From: Pseudomonas crudilactis
GTDB lineage: Bacteria; Pseudomonadota; Gammaproteobacteria; Pseudomonadales; Pseudomonadaceae
DNA length: 64,000 nt
Reading direction: 5' to 3'
Assembly: GCF_013433315.1 (NCBI RefSeq)
Contig: NZ_WXVV01000009.1
Location: 176,382 to 240,381 of the forward strand
The stretch's first letter is position 1. Each line of letters begins with the position of its first letter. Below the pieces are notes generated by a model, which was not told the origin of the DNA, did no database searches, and saw only the letters and a program-made list of their open reading frames with translations. A program made the translations under genes and the position numbers. Below, in pieces: positions 33,651 through 42,161 of the stretch.

Positions 33651-34493
33651 TTAACCCCGGGCCAACTCCAATAACCTCTCCCGCCACGCCGCCTTCGCCG
33701 GCAGCGCCAAAAAGAACTCATTGCGCAGCGATTCCCGCGCCGGATAACAGAACGCTTCTCCGCGCAGATCCAACACCTCACCGCCCGCACCTTCCAGCAC
33801 GCCCTGCGCCGCCGCCGTGTCCCACTGCGAAGTCGGCGCCAGTCGCGGATAGCAATCCGCCGCGCCTTCCGCCACCAGGCAAAATTTCAGCGAGCTGCCA
33901 ATATTCGCCAATTGCAACTCGCCCAGGCTCGCATTCAGCCCGGCCAGCAGACGCTCCTGTTCGGGACTCGAATGACGACGGCTGGCGACCACGGTAAACG
34001 CCTCGCCCGGCCCCGGCACATCACGCACCTGAATCGCAACCGGCGTGCCGTCCTCGTCGCAGCGCCAGGCACCAAGCCCGGCACCTCCGACGTAATAACG
34101 ACCATTGGTCGGCATCGACACCACGCCAAACACCACGCGACCGTTTTCGATCAGCGCAATATTCACAGTGAACTCTTCGCTGCCGCTGATGAACTCCTTG
34201 GTGCCATCCAGCGGATCCACCAGCCACCAGCGCTGCCAGCCTGCGCGCACGCTCTGCGCGATGTTGGCGTCTTCTTCCGACAACACCGGAATGCTCGGAT
34301 CCAGCGCCGTCAGCCCGGCGAGAATCAGGTGGTGCGCGGCCAGATCTGCCGCCGTCACCGGCGAATCATCGGATTTGGCCGTCACTTCAACGCCAGCGCG
34401 CCAGAACGGCAAAATCGCCTCGCCGGCCTGCAATGCCAGCTCAACCACGGGCGCCATCAGCGGGTGGGGAAATTTCATCGACATCTCACTCAT
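33651..34493 (-). CDS. cysQ: 3'(2'),5'-bisphosphate nucleotidase
   Basis: A 280-residue enzyme that recycles PAP from sulfate assimilation. The inositol-monophosphatase-like metal site is visible: KSDDSPVTAADLAAH, LSEEDANI, the WLVDPLDGTKEFISG signature and SQWDTAAAQGVLEGAGG. The start at 34493 overlaps the nudE stop (4 bases); ATGs at 34484 and 34478 are alternatives. It is in an operon with nudE, and the HAD gene yrfG lies divergently upstream, the order usual in Pseudomonas. Confidence 0.93.
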   Translation of the reverse strand: MSEMSMKFPHPLMAPVVELALQAGEAILPFWRAGVEVTAKSDDSPVTAADLAAHHLILAGLTALDPSIPVLSEEDANIAQSVRAGWQRWWLVDPLDGTKEFISGSEEFTVNIALIENGRVVFGVVSMPTNGRYYVGGAGLGAWRCDEDGTPVAIQVRDVPGPGEAFTVVASRRHSSPEQERLLAGLNASLGELQLANIGSSLKFCLVAEGAADCYPRLAPTSQWDTAAAQGVLEGAGGEVLDLRGEAFCYPARESLRNEFFLALPAKAAWRERLLELARG

Positions 34494-35056
34494 GACACAA
34501 AGAACCCTCGTTGGGTCAGCAGATCGCGGGCCAAATAAAGTGCCGCCAGCGCGCGTCCTTCGGAAAATTGAGGATTGAGCGCCAGCGACGACAATTCGCG
34601 CAGGTTCACCTTATCGACGCGCATCGGTTCAGGCTCATCACCTTCCAGACGCTCTTCGTACAAATCGGTGGCCAGGACAACCTGAATCTTCTGGCTCATG
34701 TAACCGGGAGACAACGACAGCTCGGTCAGATGTTCAAGTTGCCGCGCACCAAAACCGGCCTCCTCCTTGAGCTCACGCTCTGCAGCCGCCAATACATCTT
34801 CGCCCGGTTCGATCAAACCTTTAGGCAAGGACAGTTCATATTCGTCAACACCGCCGCAATATTCTTCGACCAACACCGCGTGTTCGGAATCCAGCATCGC
34901 CACAATCATCACCGCGCCGTAGCCCGCACCTTTGCCAACCAGACGCTCATAAGTGCGTTCCACGCCGTTGGAAAAGCGCAGCTTGAGTTCTTCGACGCAA
35001 AACAGACGACTGGTGGCGACGATCTCGCGGGCAAGTACGGTGGGTTTCTGGCGCAT
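34490..35056 (-). CDS. nudE: ADP compounds hydrolase NudE
   Basis: A 188-residue NUDIX enzyme that hydrolyses ADP-ribose, NADH and Ap3A-type compounds. The Nudix box is complete: GLIEPGEDVLAAAERELKEE followed by AGF. ELSLPKG precedes it, and SPGYMSQKIQVVLATDLYEE follows as in NudE. The ATG at 35056 has AAGGAG in its leader. It is divergent from yrfG and overlaps cysQ. Confidence 0.94.
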   Translation of the reverse strand: MRQKPTVLAREIVATSRLFCVEELKLRFSNGVERTYERLVGKGAGYGAVMIVAMLDSEHAVLVEEYCGGVDEYELSLPKGLIEPGEDVLAAAERELKEEAGFGARQLEHLTELSLSPGYMSQKIQVVLATDLYEERLEGDEPEPMRVDKVNLRELSSLALNPQFSEGRALAALYLARDLLTQRGFFVS

Positions 35057-35145
35057 GCAAAGCTCCTTGGCGTGAACGCGCTACTATAACGCGGCTTTCC
35101 CGATTGTTTATGTCGGATATCTTTCTACCGTTTCGAGACGTTGCC

Positions 35146-35808
35146 ATGCCTTCATTACCGTGGTCCGACATCGATACCGTTCTGCTCGACATGGACGGCA
35201 CGTTGCTGGATCTGCACTTCGACAATCACTTCTGGCTGGAACATCTGCCCCAGCGCTACGCCGAACTGCACGGGGTCAGCCGGGCCATGGCCGAGATGGA
35301 ATTGCAGCCGCTGTTCGAACGCCATGCCGGCCAGTTGCAGTGGTATTGCCTGGATTTCTGGAGTGCCGAACTGAAGTTATCGGTGCGTGATTTGAAGCTC
35401 GAAACTGCGCACCTGATCGCCCTGCGCCCGGATGCCGATACCTTTCTGGCGGCGATCAAACGCGCCGGCAAACGGGTGATCATGATCACCAACGCGCACC
35501 GCGACTCACTGTCGCTGAAGCTGGAACGGATTGAGCTGGCGCCATATTTCGAGCGGCTGATCAGCTCGCATGATTACGGTTTCCCCAAAGAGAACCCGCA
35601 GTTCTGGGATGCCTTGCAGGCAGATATAGGTTTTGATCCGGCGCGCAGTCTGTTTATCGACGACACCTTGCCGATTCTGCGCAGTGCGCGGGAATTTGGT
35701 GTGGCGCATTTGCTGGCGGTGAAAGAGCCGGACAGCCGCAAGGGGCCGAAGGACACGGCGGAGTTTGCGGCGGTTGAGGATTACCGCAATCTGATCGCTG
35801 GTCTTTGA
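35146..35808 (+). CDS. yrfG: GMP/IMP nucleotidase of the HAD family
   Basis: A 220-residue HAD-superfamily protein. Motif I is LLDMDGTLLD, motif II MITNAHRD, and motif III/IV contains K in FPKENPQFWD and DD in LFIDDTLPIL. An ATG at 35104 would add 14 residues; 35146 gives the usual MPSLPWSDIDTV. It stands next to nudE in the divergent orientation common in gamma-proteobacteria. A dephosphorylating role on GMP/IMP follows from the E. coli protein. Confidence 0.92.
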   Translation: MPSLPWSDIDTVLLDMDGTLLDLHFDNHFWLEHLPQRYAELHGVSRAMAEMELQPLFERHAGQLQWYCLDFWSAELKLSVRDLKLETAHLIALRPDADTFLAAIKRAGKRVIMITNAHRDSLSLKLERIELAPYFERLISSHDYGFPKENPQFWDALQADIGFDPARSLFIDDTLPILRSAREFGVAHLLAVKEPDSRKGPKDTAEFAAVEDYRNLIAGL

Positions 35809-35812
35809 TCTT

Positions 35813-35899
35813 TGTAGGAGCTGGCGAAGGCTGCGATCTTTTGATCTGGTTTTTAAAAATCAAAGTCAAAAGATCGCAGCCTGCGGCAGCCCCTACAGG
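35813..35899. repeat. REP-like inverted repeat (second type)
   Basis: TGTAGGAGCTGGCGAAGGCT and its inverted partner AGCCTGCGGCAGCCCCTACA flank a long internal palindrome GCTGCGATCTTTTGA/TCAAAAGATCGCAGC. A different extragenic repeat from the GGGAGCGAG type. Confidence 0.85.
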
Positions 35900-35908
35900 G
35901 GTTTTGTG

Positions 35909-36349
35909 TTACTCAGGAATACGCAGTGTCTGCCCCGGATAGATTTTGTTCACATCCTTGAGCATCGGTTTGTTGGCATCGAAAATTTTCTGATACTTGT
36001 TGGCATCCCCGTACACACGCAGAGAAATCGCGCTGAGGGTGTCACCCGACTTGACCACGACAAATTGTGCGGCAGTGACAACCGGGCCACTCACCGTAAT
36101 CTGATCATCAACGCTGCCAACCCCAGCAATATTGCCCACCGCCAGCAAAATCTTCTCTTTCTCTTCCTGACTCGCAACTTCACCGGTGACGGTCACTTTG
36201 TCGCCATCCACCGTCGCCTGCACATTCGGATTGCCCAGACCGACCTTGCTGATGTGTTCCTTCAACTGCTCACTGGCATTGGCGTTGCCCGGGGTCAGCA
36301 GATCGATCAGCTTCTCACCGGCTTCTTTCACAAAGCTCAAAAGACTCAT
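35909..36349 (-). CDS. lysM: LysM/BON-domain protein (YgaU/Kbp-like)
   Basis: A 146-residue protein with a BON domain (about 20-90; [20 protein letters not shown]) and a C-terminal LysM domain (about 97-146; [31 protein letters not shown]). The architecture and length match E. coli YgaU, a potassium-binding stress protein. There is no signal peptide. The ATG at 36349 follows an AAGGAGTG ribosome-binding site. It lies divergent from the LysR gene, as in other pseudomonads. Confidence 0.92.
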   Translation of the reverse strand: MSLLSFVKEAGEKLIDLLTPGNANASEQLKEHISKVGLGNPNVQATVDGDKVTVTGEVASQEEKEKILLAVGNIAGVGSVDDQITVSGPVVTAAQFVVVKSGDTLSAISLRVYGDANKYQKIFDANKPMLKDVNKIYPGQTLRIPE

Positions 36350-36485
36350 AGCGCACACTCCTTGATTTGGGTTCCAGACGTCCAAGCCTAGACCACGACA
36401 GACAAACCCGGTTCCAAGCCGACCAATGACCCTGCCACCGCGCAAGCGGTAGAATCGCCAACCCCTGCCAGCGCCCGGAGCGAAG

Positions 36486-37373
36486 ATGGACATCAAGCAG
36501 CTGAAATTCCTCATCGCCCTCGACGAAACCCGCCACTTCGGCCAGGCCGCCGCGCGTTGCCACATCACCCAGCCAACCCTGTCGATGCGCCTGCGCAGCC
36601 TCGAAGAAGAACTCGACCTGCCGCTGGTCAACCGTGGCCAGCGCTTCGAAGGCTTCACCGCACCGGGCGAGCGGGTGCTGGCGTGGGCACGTTCGGTGAT
36701 GGCGGCTTATGACGGCTTGCACGCGGAGGCGGCGGCCTGTCGTGGCAACCTCATCGGTACGTTGCGCCTAGGGGTGGTTCCACTGTCGAGTTTCGATCCG
36801 CTGCCGTTGATGCAACGCCTGCACACTGCACACCCGAACCTGCGATTTGAAATGTCGGCGCTGAGTTCCGAGCAGATCCTCGAACATCTGGCGAACAACC
36901 GCATCGACCTCGGTGTGTCCTATCTTGATCGTCTGGACAACGAACGCTTCGAATCCCTGGCCTTCAGCGAAACCCGCATGGGCCTGCTCTACGACCAGCG
37001 CACCTTCACCTTCGGCGACGCACCCTTGAGCTGGCAATCGCTGATCGAACTGCCGCTGGGCATGCTCACCAGCGGCATGCATTTCCGTCAGTCCATCGAC
37101 CACAACTTCCACAGCCGTGGTCTGACCCCGCAACCGTTGCTGCAAACCGACGCCGTCCATCAATTGTTACAAGCCGTGCACGGCGGTTTTTGCTGCGCGA
37201 TCATGCCGCTGGACGGCGGGCTGGAAAAACTCACCGATCACCTGCGCCTGCAACCCATCGAAAACGCCCGGACCCTCGCCCCGCTTGGCTTGATCATGCG
37301 CCGTGGCGCCCCGCGTTCAGCGCTGGCCGAGGCCTGTTTCGCGCTGTATCAGAAATCGCCAACGGCTTCTTGA
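36486..37373 (+). CDS. LysR-family regulator next to fdhD
   Basis: A 295-residue LysR protein. The DNA-binding part is at 1-60 ([20 protein letters not shown] as the helix-turn-helix), and the effector domain is [20 protein letters not shown]. By position it probably controls fdhD and the ydeP-type gene immediately downstream in the same direction. A palindrome lies in the intergenic region. The effector is unknown. Confidence 0.88.
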   Translation: MDIKQLKFLIALDETRHFGQAAARCHITQPTLSMRLRSLEEELDLPLVNRGQRFEGFTAPGERVLAWARSVMAAYDGLHAEAAACRGNLIGTLRLGVVPLSSFDPLPLMQRLHTAHPNLRFEMSALSSEQILEHLANNRIDLGVSYLDRLDNERFESLAFSETRMGLLYDQRTFTFGDAPLSWQSLIELPLGMLTSGMHFRQSIDHNFHSRGLTPQPLLQTDAVHQLLQAVHGGFCCAIMPLDGGLEKLTDHLRLQPIENARTLAPLGLIMRRGAPRSALAEACFALYQKSPTAS

Positions 37374-37381
37374 TCGACGGC

Positions 37382-37395
37382 ATCTATCGATAGAT
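37382..37395 (+). promoter_or_regulatory. 14-bp palindrome, candidate LysR site
   Basis: ATCTATCGATAGAT is a perfect palindrome between the LysR gene and fdhD, 71 bases before the fdhD start. The T-N-A spacing fits LysR-type operators. Confidence 0.5.
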
Positions 37396-37465
37396 CGACA
37401 CTAGCGATTAGACGCGACAACTTGCCGCGCCTAGTCTTAACGTTGATCAAACCGTCGGTGATGCC

Positions 37466-38305
37466 ATGAACGCCAAGCGCCCAGCCTGCGCGGCGCCTGC
37501 ACTTGAAACGCCCGCGCCTGCCGCCAGCCAGACCTACAGTTACAGCGATTTACCCCGCGAAGAATCGGCCAGCACTGCGCTGGCCGAGGAAGTCGCGTTG
37601 GCGATCGCCTATAACGGCATCAGTCAGGCAGTGATGCTGGTGACACCGACCGACCTGGAAGACTTCATCGTCGGCTTCAGCCTCGGCAGCGGCATCATCG
37701 AGGACGCAACCGACATTTATGACCTGCAACTGACCGGTGCCGGCTCCGCGCAATACGCGCAAGTGACCATTGCCAACCGTGCGTTCTGGAACCTCAAGCA
37801 GCAGCGCCGGCAAATGGCTGGCACCAGCGGTTGCGGATTGTGCGGCGTTGAAGCGGTCGAGCAAGCACTACCCGATCTGAAGGTGTTGCCCGGTGCGCCA
37901 TTGCCGCCGATTGAGTGGCTCGATGGTCTGCGCCAGCGCATCGGTGCATTCCAGCCGTTGGGTCAGTTTTGCGGCGCGGTGCATGCGGCGGTGTTCATGA
38001 ACGCCAGCGGTGAATTGCTGCTCGGTCGCGAAGACATTGGCCGGCACAACGCCCTCGACAAACTGATCGGCGGACTGATCCGGCAAAAGATATCCACAGA
38101 AGGCGGACTGGCAATTGTCACCAGCCGTTGCAGCCTCGAATTGATCCAGAAAGTCTTGCGCGCCGGCATCCAGACCCTGGTCAGCCTGTCCGCACCCACG
38201 GGCCTTGCCGTGCAATGGGCCCGTCGACACAACCTCAATCTCATCCACCTGCCGCAGAAAAGTGCGCCGCGGGTGTATAGCCCTGCGATGGAGAATCAAG
38301 CGTGA
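37466..38305 (+). CDS. fdhD: Formate dehydrogenase sulfurtransferase FdhD
   Basis: A 279-residue protein that passes sulfur to the molybdopterin cofactor of formate-dehydrogenase-type enzymes. The conserved segments are SLGSGIIEDATDIYDLQL, a CxxC pair (TSGCGLCGVEAVEQ), FCGAVHAAVFMNASGELLLG and REDIGRHNALDKLIG. It overlaps the following molybdopterin gene by 4 bases. This operon supplies the enzyme and its activator together. Confidence 0.94.
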   Translation: MNAKRPACAAPALETPAPAASQTYSYSDLPREESASTALAEEVALAIAYNGISQAVMLVTPTDLEDFIVGFSLGSGIIEDATDIYDLQLTGAGSAQYAQVTIANRAFWNLKQQRRQMAGTSGCGLCGVEAVEQALPDLKVLPGAPLPPIEWLDGLRQRIGAFQPLGQFCGAVHAAVFMNASGELLLGREDIGRHNALDKLIGGLIRQKISTEGGLAIVTSRCSLELIQKVLRAGIQTLVSLSAPTGLAVQWARRHNLNLIHLPQKSAPRVYSPAMENQA

Positions 38306-40650
38306 GCCAACATCATCAAGCCGACCAGAAACCTGTCCCGCGCTACAAGCCTTACAAAGGCGCCGCCGGCGGCTGGGGTGCCCTGATCAGTGTGGCCCAG
38401 GCCTGGTTGACCAGCGACAACGCGCTGAAAAACCTGCGCATGATGCTCAAGACCAACCAGAACGGTGGCTTCGACTGCCCGGGTTGCGCCTGGGGTGATT
38501 CGCCGGAAAGCGGCATGGTCAAGTTCTGCGAGAACGGCGCGAAAGCGGTGAACTGGGAAGCGACCAAGCGTCGTGTGGACGCCAAGTTCTTCGCTAAACA
38601 CAGCGTCACTTCGCTGCTGGAGCAGAGTGATTACTGGCTCGAGTACCAGGGCCGCCTGACCGAGCCAATGGTCTACGACGCCGAAACCGATCGCTACAAG
38701 CCGATCAGCTGGGACGACGCCTACACGCTGATCGCCAAGCACCTGCAAAGTCTGCCGAGCCCGGATCTGGCCGAGTTCTACACCTCGGGTCGCGCCAGCA
38801 ACGAGGCGGCGTACCTGTATCAGCTGTTCGTGCGCGCTTATGGCACCAACAACTTCCCTGACTGCTCGAACATGTGCCACGAGGCCAGCGGCGTCGCCTT
38901 GGCGCAGAGTGTCGGCGTCGGCAAAGGCACCGTGACCTTCGACGATTTCGAACACGCCGACGCGATTTTTGTCTGGGGCCAGAACCCCGGCACCAACCAC
39001 CCGCGTATGCTCGAACCGCTGCGTGAAGCGGTGAAACGCGGCGCGCAAGTGGTGTGCATCAACCCGTTGAAAGAGCGTGGCCTGGAACGTTTCCAGCACC
39101 CGCAACACCCGATTGAAATGCTCACCAACGGTGACAAACCGACCAACACTGCGTATTTCCGCCCGGCACTCGGCGGCGACATGGCGTTGCTGCGCGGCAT
39201 GGCCAAGTTCCTTCTGCAATGGGAGCGAGACGCACAGAAAGCTGGCACGCCGGCGGTGTTCGACCATGACTTCCTCAACGCCCACAGCGCCAACGTGCTG
39301 GAATATCTCGGTGTGGTCGATGACACGCCGTGGGAACAGATCGTCGAGCAATCCGGCCTGACCCTCGTAGAAATCGAGCAGGCTGCGCGCATGTACGCCA
39401 AGGGCAAGAACGTGATCATGTGCTGGGCGATGGGCATCACCCAGCATCGCCATTCGGTGCCGACCATTCAGGAAATCGCCAACCTGATGCTGCTGCGCGG
39501 CAACATCGGCAAACCGGGCGCAGGCCTGTGCCCGGTGCGCGGCCACAGTAACGTGCAGGGCGACCGCACGATGGGCATCAACGAGCGTCCGCCGGTGGCG
39601 TTCCTCGATTCGCTGGAACGACGCTTCCAGTTCAAGGTGCCGCGCCACAACGGCCACAACGTGGTTGAAGCGATCCACGCAATGGCTGAGGGTCGCGCCA
39701 AGGTCTTCATCGGTCTGGGCGGCAACTTCGCCCAAGCCACACCGGATAGCCCGCGTACCTTCGCCGCACTGAGCAATTGCGACCTGACCGTGCAGATCAG
39801 CACCAAGCTCAACCGCAGCCACCTGGCTCACGGTAAAGACGCACTGATCCTGCCGTGCCTCGGTCGGACCGACATCGACATCCAGACCGAAGGCCCGCAA
39901 GCGGTCACCGTGGAAGACTCGTTCAGCATGGTTCACGCTTCCAACGGTCAGTTGCAGCCGCTGTCGAACCAGATGCGTTCGGAGCCGTCGATCATCGCCG
40001 GCATCGCTGCCGCCACGCTGGGCAGCAAACCGGTGGACTGGAACTGGCTGGTGGCCGATTACGGGCGCATACGCGACCTGATCGCCGACACCATTCCCAA
40101 CTTCAAGGAATTCAACGAGAAGATCAAAAACCCGGGCGGTTTCTACCTCGGCAACAGCGCTGGCGCGCGCAAGTGGAATACGCCGTCGGGCCGGGCCAAC
40201 TTCCGCGCGAACATGCTGCCGAAAGATCTGGTGCACGAGCGCACCCGCGCCACCGGGCAACTGCCGGATTTGATCCTGCAATCGATGCGCTCCCACGATC
40301 AGTACAACACGACGATTTATGGTCTCGACGACCGTTATCGCGGGGTCAAGGGTCAGCGTGATGTGTTGTTCGCCAACGAGGCAGACATCATTCGTCTGGG
40401 CTTCCGTCCGGGGCAGAAGGCCGACATTGTTTCGATATGGGACGATGGTCGCGAGCGTCGCGTGAAGGGCTTCACGCTGCTGGCGTTTGATATTCCGGCG
40501 GGACAAGCGGCGGCGTATTACCCGGAAGTGAATCCGCTGGTGCCGCTGGAAAGCACCGGGGATGGCAGCCATACGCCGACGTCGAAGTTCATTGCGATTC
40601 GGCTGGAAGCGGCGAGTGAGACCGGGTTGATCATGGCCAAGTCTGCTTGA
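38302..40650 (+). CDS. ydeP: FdhF/YdeP-family molybdopterin oxidoreductase
   Basis: A 782-residue protein of the YdeP branch of molybdopterin bis-MGD oxidoreductases. It has GGFDCPGCAWGDSPE near the N-terminus instead of the canonical CxxCxxxC 4Fe-4S cluster, then FVWGQNPGTNHPRMLEPLRE, CINPLKERGLERF, LMLLRGNIGKPGAGLCPVRG, HSNVQGDRTMGI and a C-terminal dinucleotide-binding domain. No Tat signal is visible, so it should be cytoplasmic. It is coupled to fdhD. The reaction is not known; E. coli YdeP is linked to acid resistance. The frame is uninterrupted. Confidence 0.9.
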   Translation: MSQHHQADQKPVPRYKPYKGAAGGWGALISVAQAWLTSDNALKNLRMMLKTNQNGGFDCPGCAWGDSPESGMVKFCENGAKAVNWEATKRRVDAKFFAKHSVTSLLEQSDYWLEYQGRLTEPMVYDAETDRYKPISWDDAYTLIAKHLQSLPSPDLAEFYTSGRASNEAAYLYQLFVRAYGTNNFPDCSNMCHEASGVALAQSVGVGKGTVTFDDFEHADAIFVWGQNPGTNHPRMLEPLREAVKRGAQVVCINPLKERGLERFQHPQHPIEMLTNGDKPTNTAYFRPALGGDMALLRGMAKFLLQWERDAQKAGTPAVFDHDFLNAHSANVLEYLGVVDDTPWEQIVEQSGLTLVEIEQAARMYAKGKNVIMCWAMGITQHRHSVPTIQEIANLMLLRGNIGKPGAGLCPVRGHSNVQGDRTMGINERPPVAFLDSLERRFQFKVPRHNGHNVVEAIHAMAEGRAKVFIGLGGNFAQATPDSPRTFAALSNCDLTVQISTKLNRSHLAHGKDALILPCLGRTDIDIQTEGPQAVTVEDSFSMVHASNGQLQPLSNQMRSEPSIIAGIAAATLGSKPVDWNWLVADYGRIRDLIADTIPNFKEFNEKIKNPGGFYLGNSAGARKWNTPSGRANFRANMLPKDLVHERTRATGQLPDLILQSMRSHDQYNTTIYGLDDRYRGVKGQRDVLFANEADIIRLGFRPGQKADIVSIWDDGRERRVKGFTLLAFDIPAGQAAAYYPEVNPLVPLESTGDGSHTPTSKFIAIRLEAASETGLIMAKSA

Positions 40651-40670
40651 TGCCGTGACTGACTGACCCC

Positions 40671-40737
40671 TTCGCGAGCAAGCTCGCTCCCACATTGGAA
40701 TGCAGTTCAAATGTGGGAGCGAGCTTGCTCGCGAAGG
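40671..40737. repeat. REP pair, inverted orientation
   Basis: TTCGCGAGCAAGCTCGCTCC and its inverted copy flank 20 bases, downstream of the ydeP-type gene. Confidence 0.9.
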
Positions 40738-40786
40738 CGTCGGTTCAGACAATACCTTTCTAAGCTCGAACGCTTTTCCAACGCCC

Positions 40787-40818
40787 ACAAAAAAGGCCGC
40801 TTTTTCACAAAAGCGGCC
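40787..40818 (-). terminator. Strong hairpin with T tract on the minus strand
   Basis: GGCCGCTTTT (40795-40804) and AAAAGCGGCC (40809-40818) form a perfect 10-bp stem. A-runs precede it, so it would terminate leftward transcription, but no leftward gene lies just upstream on that strand. Confidence 0.6.
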
Positions 40819-40977
40819 TGTCCGAAGTAGCTAAAGACCGGCGAAAAACGGTTAAGTTCCGGTGAAAAAACAGCAACTTGCAAAATTGTATACAAGTCGT
40901 GTTATTCGTCGGATTTCGATTGTCACGCTTGTTACACAGCCTCAGGATCGGCGCCGTCATCCCTTTGAGGCTCATCT

Positions 40978-41460
40978 ATGAAGTTCTCCTCGATTCTCTT
41001 GTTGTCCCTTGGCCTGGTCAGTGGTTTTGCTTCCGCAGGCGGCACCACCGAAGCAGGTGTGGGCGGCGCATTGGGCGGGGTTCTTGGCTCGGTCGTCGGT
41101 CAGTCCTTAGGCGGCAATACAGGTTCCACCATCGGCGCAGCCTTGGGCGGCGCGGGTGGTAGTGCGGTCGGCGCCGACAAACGCAGCCGTGGCGAAGCCG
41201 CCATCGGTGGTGCGCTGGGCGCAGCCGGCGGTAACGTAGTCGGCCGCAGCATGGGCGGCACCACCGGCAGCCTGATCGGCTCCGCAGCAGGTGGCGGTGC
41301 CGGTGGCGCGCTGGGCAACTACATGGGCAACAAGAGCGATGACGACGATCGTCGCTACGACCGTCGTCATGATGATCGTCGCTACTACCGCGACGACCAC
41401 CGTGGTCGCGGCCATGCCTACGGCCACCGCAAGCATCACAAGTACTATCGCCATCGTTAA
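40978..41460 (+). CDS. Secreted glycine-zipper protein
   Basis: A 160-residue protein. The signal peptide is about 1-20 (MKFSSILLLSLGLVSGFASA). Residues 21-120 are glycine-rich repeats of the AALGGxxGxxxG type (glycine zipper/YMGG-like), which insert in or span membranes. The last 40 residues are full of Asp, Arg and His (DDDDRRYDRRHDDRRYYRDD), a very polar tail. Its function is unknown; envelope location is likely. The gene is monocistronic, with a strong terminator behind it. Confidence 0.85.
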   Translation: MKFSSILLLSLGLVSGFASAGGTTEAGVGGALGGVLGSVVGQSLGGNTGSTIGAALGGAGGSAVGADKRSRGEAAIGGALGAAGGNVVGRSMGGTTGSLIGSAAGGGAGGALGNYMGNKSDDDDRRYDRRHDDRRYYRDDHRGRGHAYGHRKHHKYYRHR

Positions 41461-41475
41461 GGCGAATGCTTGAAT

Positions 41476-41508
41476 AAAAATCGCAGCCCGAGGGCTGCGA
41501 TTTTTTTT
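41476..41508 (+). terminator. Rho-independent terminator
   Basis: AAAAATCGCAGCCC (41476-41489) and its reverse complement (41492-41505) form a 14-bp stem with a 2-base loop and a T tract. Confidence 0.9.
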
Positions 41509-41515
41509 GCCTTTC

Positions 41516-41941
41516 TCAAACCACCAGACGCTCGAGCGCCTCGCGCAAGCGGGCAGGGATCGGCACCGGCTGATTGCTCGCCCGATCGACGAATACGTGA
41601 ACGAAGCGCCCCGCCGCACACGCTTCACTTTCGCCGACCTTGAACACCGCCAGTTCATATTGCACCGAACTGTTGCCCAACTTGCCGACCCGCAGACCGA
41701 TCTCGATCAAGTCCGGGAACGCAATCGATGCGAAATAATCGCACGCCGAACTGACCACAAAACCCACCACCTCACCGTCATGGATATCCAGACCACCGAC
41801 CTGTATCAGGTAGGTGTTCACCGCCGTGTCGAAGAAGCTGTAGTAGGTGACGTTGTTGACGTGACCGTAGGCGTCGTTGTCGTGCCAGCGTGTGGTGATG
41901 GGCTGGAAGTGCGGGTAGTCGGCGCGTTGAGGGGTGGACAT
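41516..41941 (-). CDS. Acyl-CoA thioesterase (YbgC/FadM type)
   Basis: A 141-residue hotdog-fold enzyme. The motif [20 protein letters not shown] contains the catalytic Asp of the 4HBT family. It hydrolyses acyl-CoA thioesters, and its context (next to a 3-hydroxyacyl-CoA dehydrogenase) suggests beta-oxidation or carnitine-like acyl metabolism. A MITE-like repeat separates the two genes. Confidence 0.9.
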   Translation of the reverse strand: MSTPQRADYPHFQPITTRWHDNDAYGHVNNVTYYSFFDTAVNTYLIQVGGLDIHDGEVVGFVVSSACDYFASIAFPDLIEIGLRVGKLGNSSVQYELAVFKVGESEACAAGRFVHVFVDRASNQPVPIPARLREALERLVV

Positions 41942-41980
41942 GGTTGGGCTGGTTCTCCTGTTTTTCAGTGAGGCCGCTTG

Positions 41981-42141
41981 CCCTCACCCTAGCCCTCTCC
42001 CAGAGGGAGAGGGGACTGACCGAGGTGTTTTCTCGGAATACACCGACCTGAACTGTCGAGTCGAACTTACATGTTGAAAGCCACGCAGATCGGCTCCCTT
42101 TCCCCCTCGCCCCCTTTGGGGGAGAGGGCTGGGGTGAGGGG
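41981..42141. repeat. MITE-like repeat, copy 2
   Basis: CCCTCACCCTAGCCCTCTCC and an inverted end GGGAGAGGGCTGGGGTGAGG flank a core that begins GACTGACCGAGGTGT as in copy 1. Confidence 0.8.
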
Positions 42142-42161
42142 GATCGATTCTGGCGGCGACA

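Noticed and set aside
38296..40788. An 830-codon open frame on the minus strand opposite the ydeP-type gene
   Set aside because: It is exactly antisense to a gene with clear motifs; long antisense frames are common in high-GC codon-biased DNA. No ribosome-binding site or family likeness.
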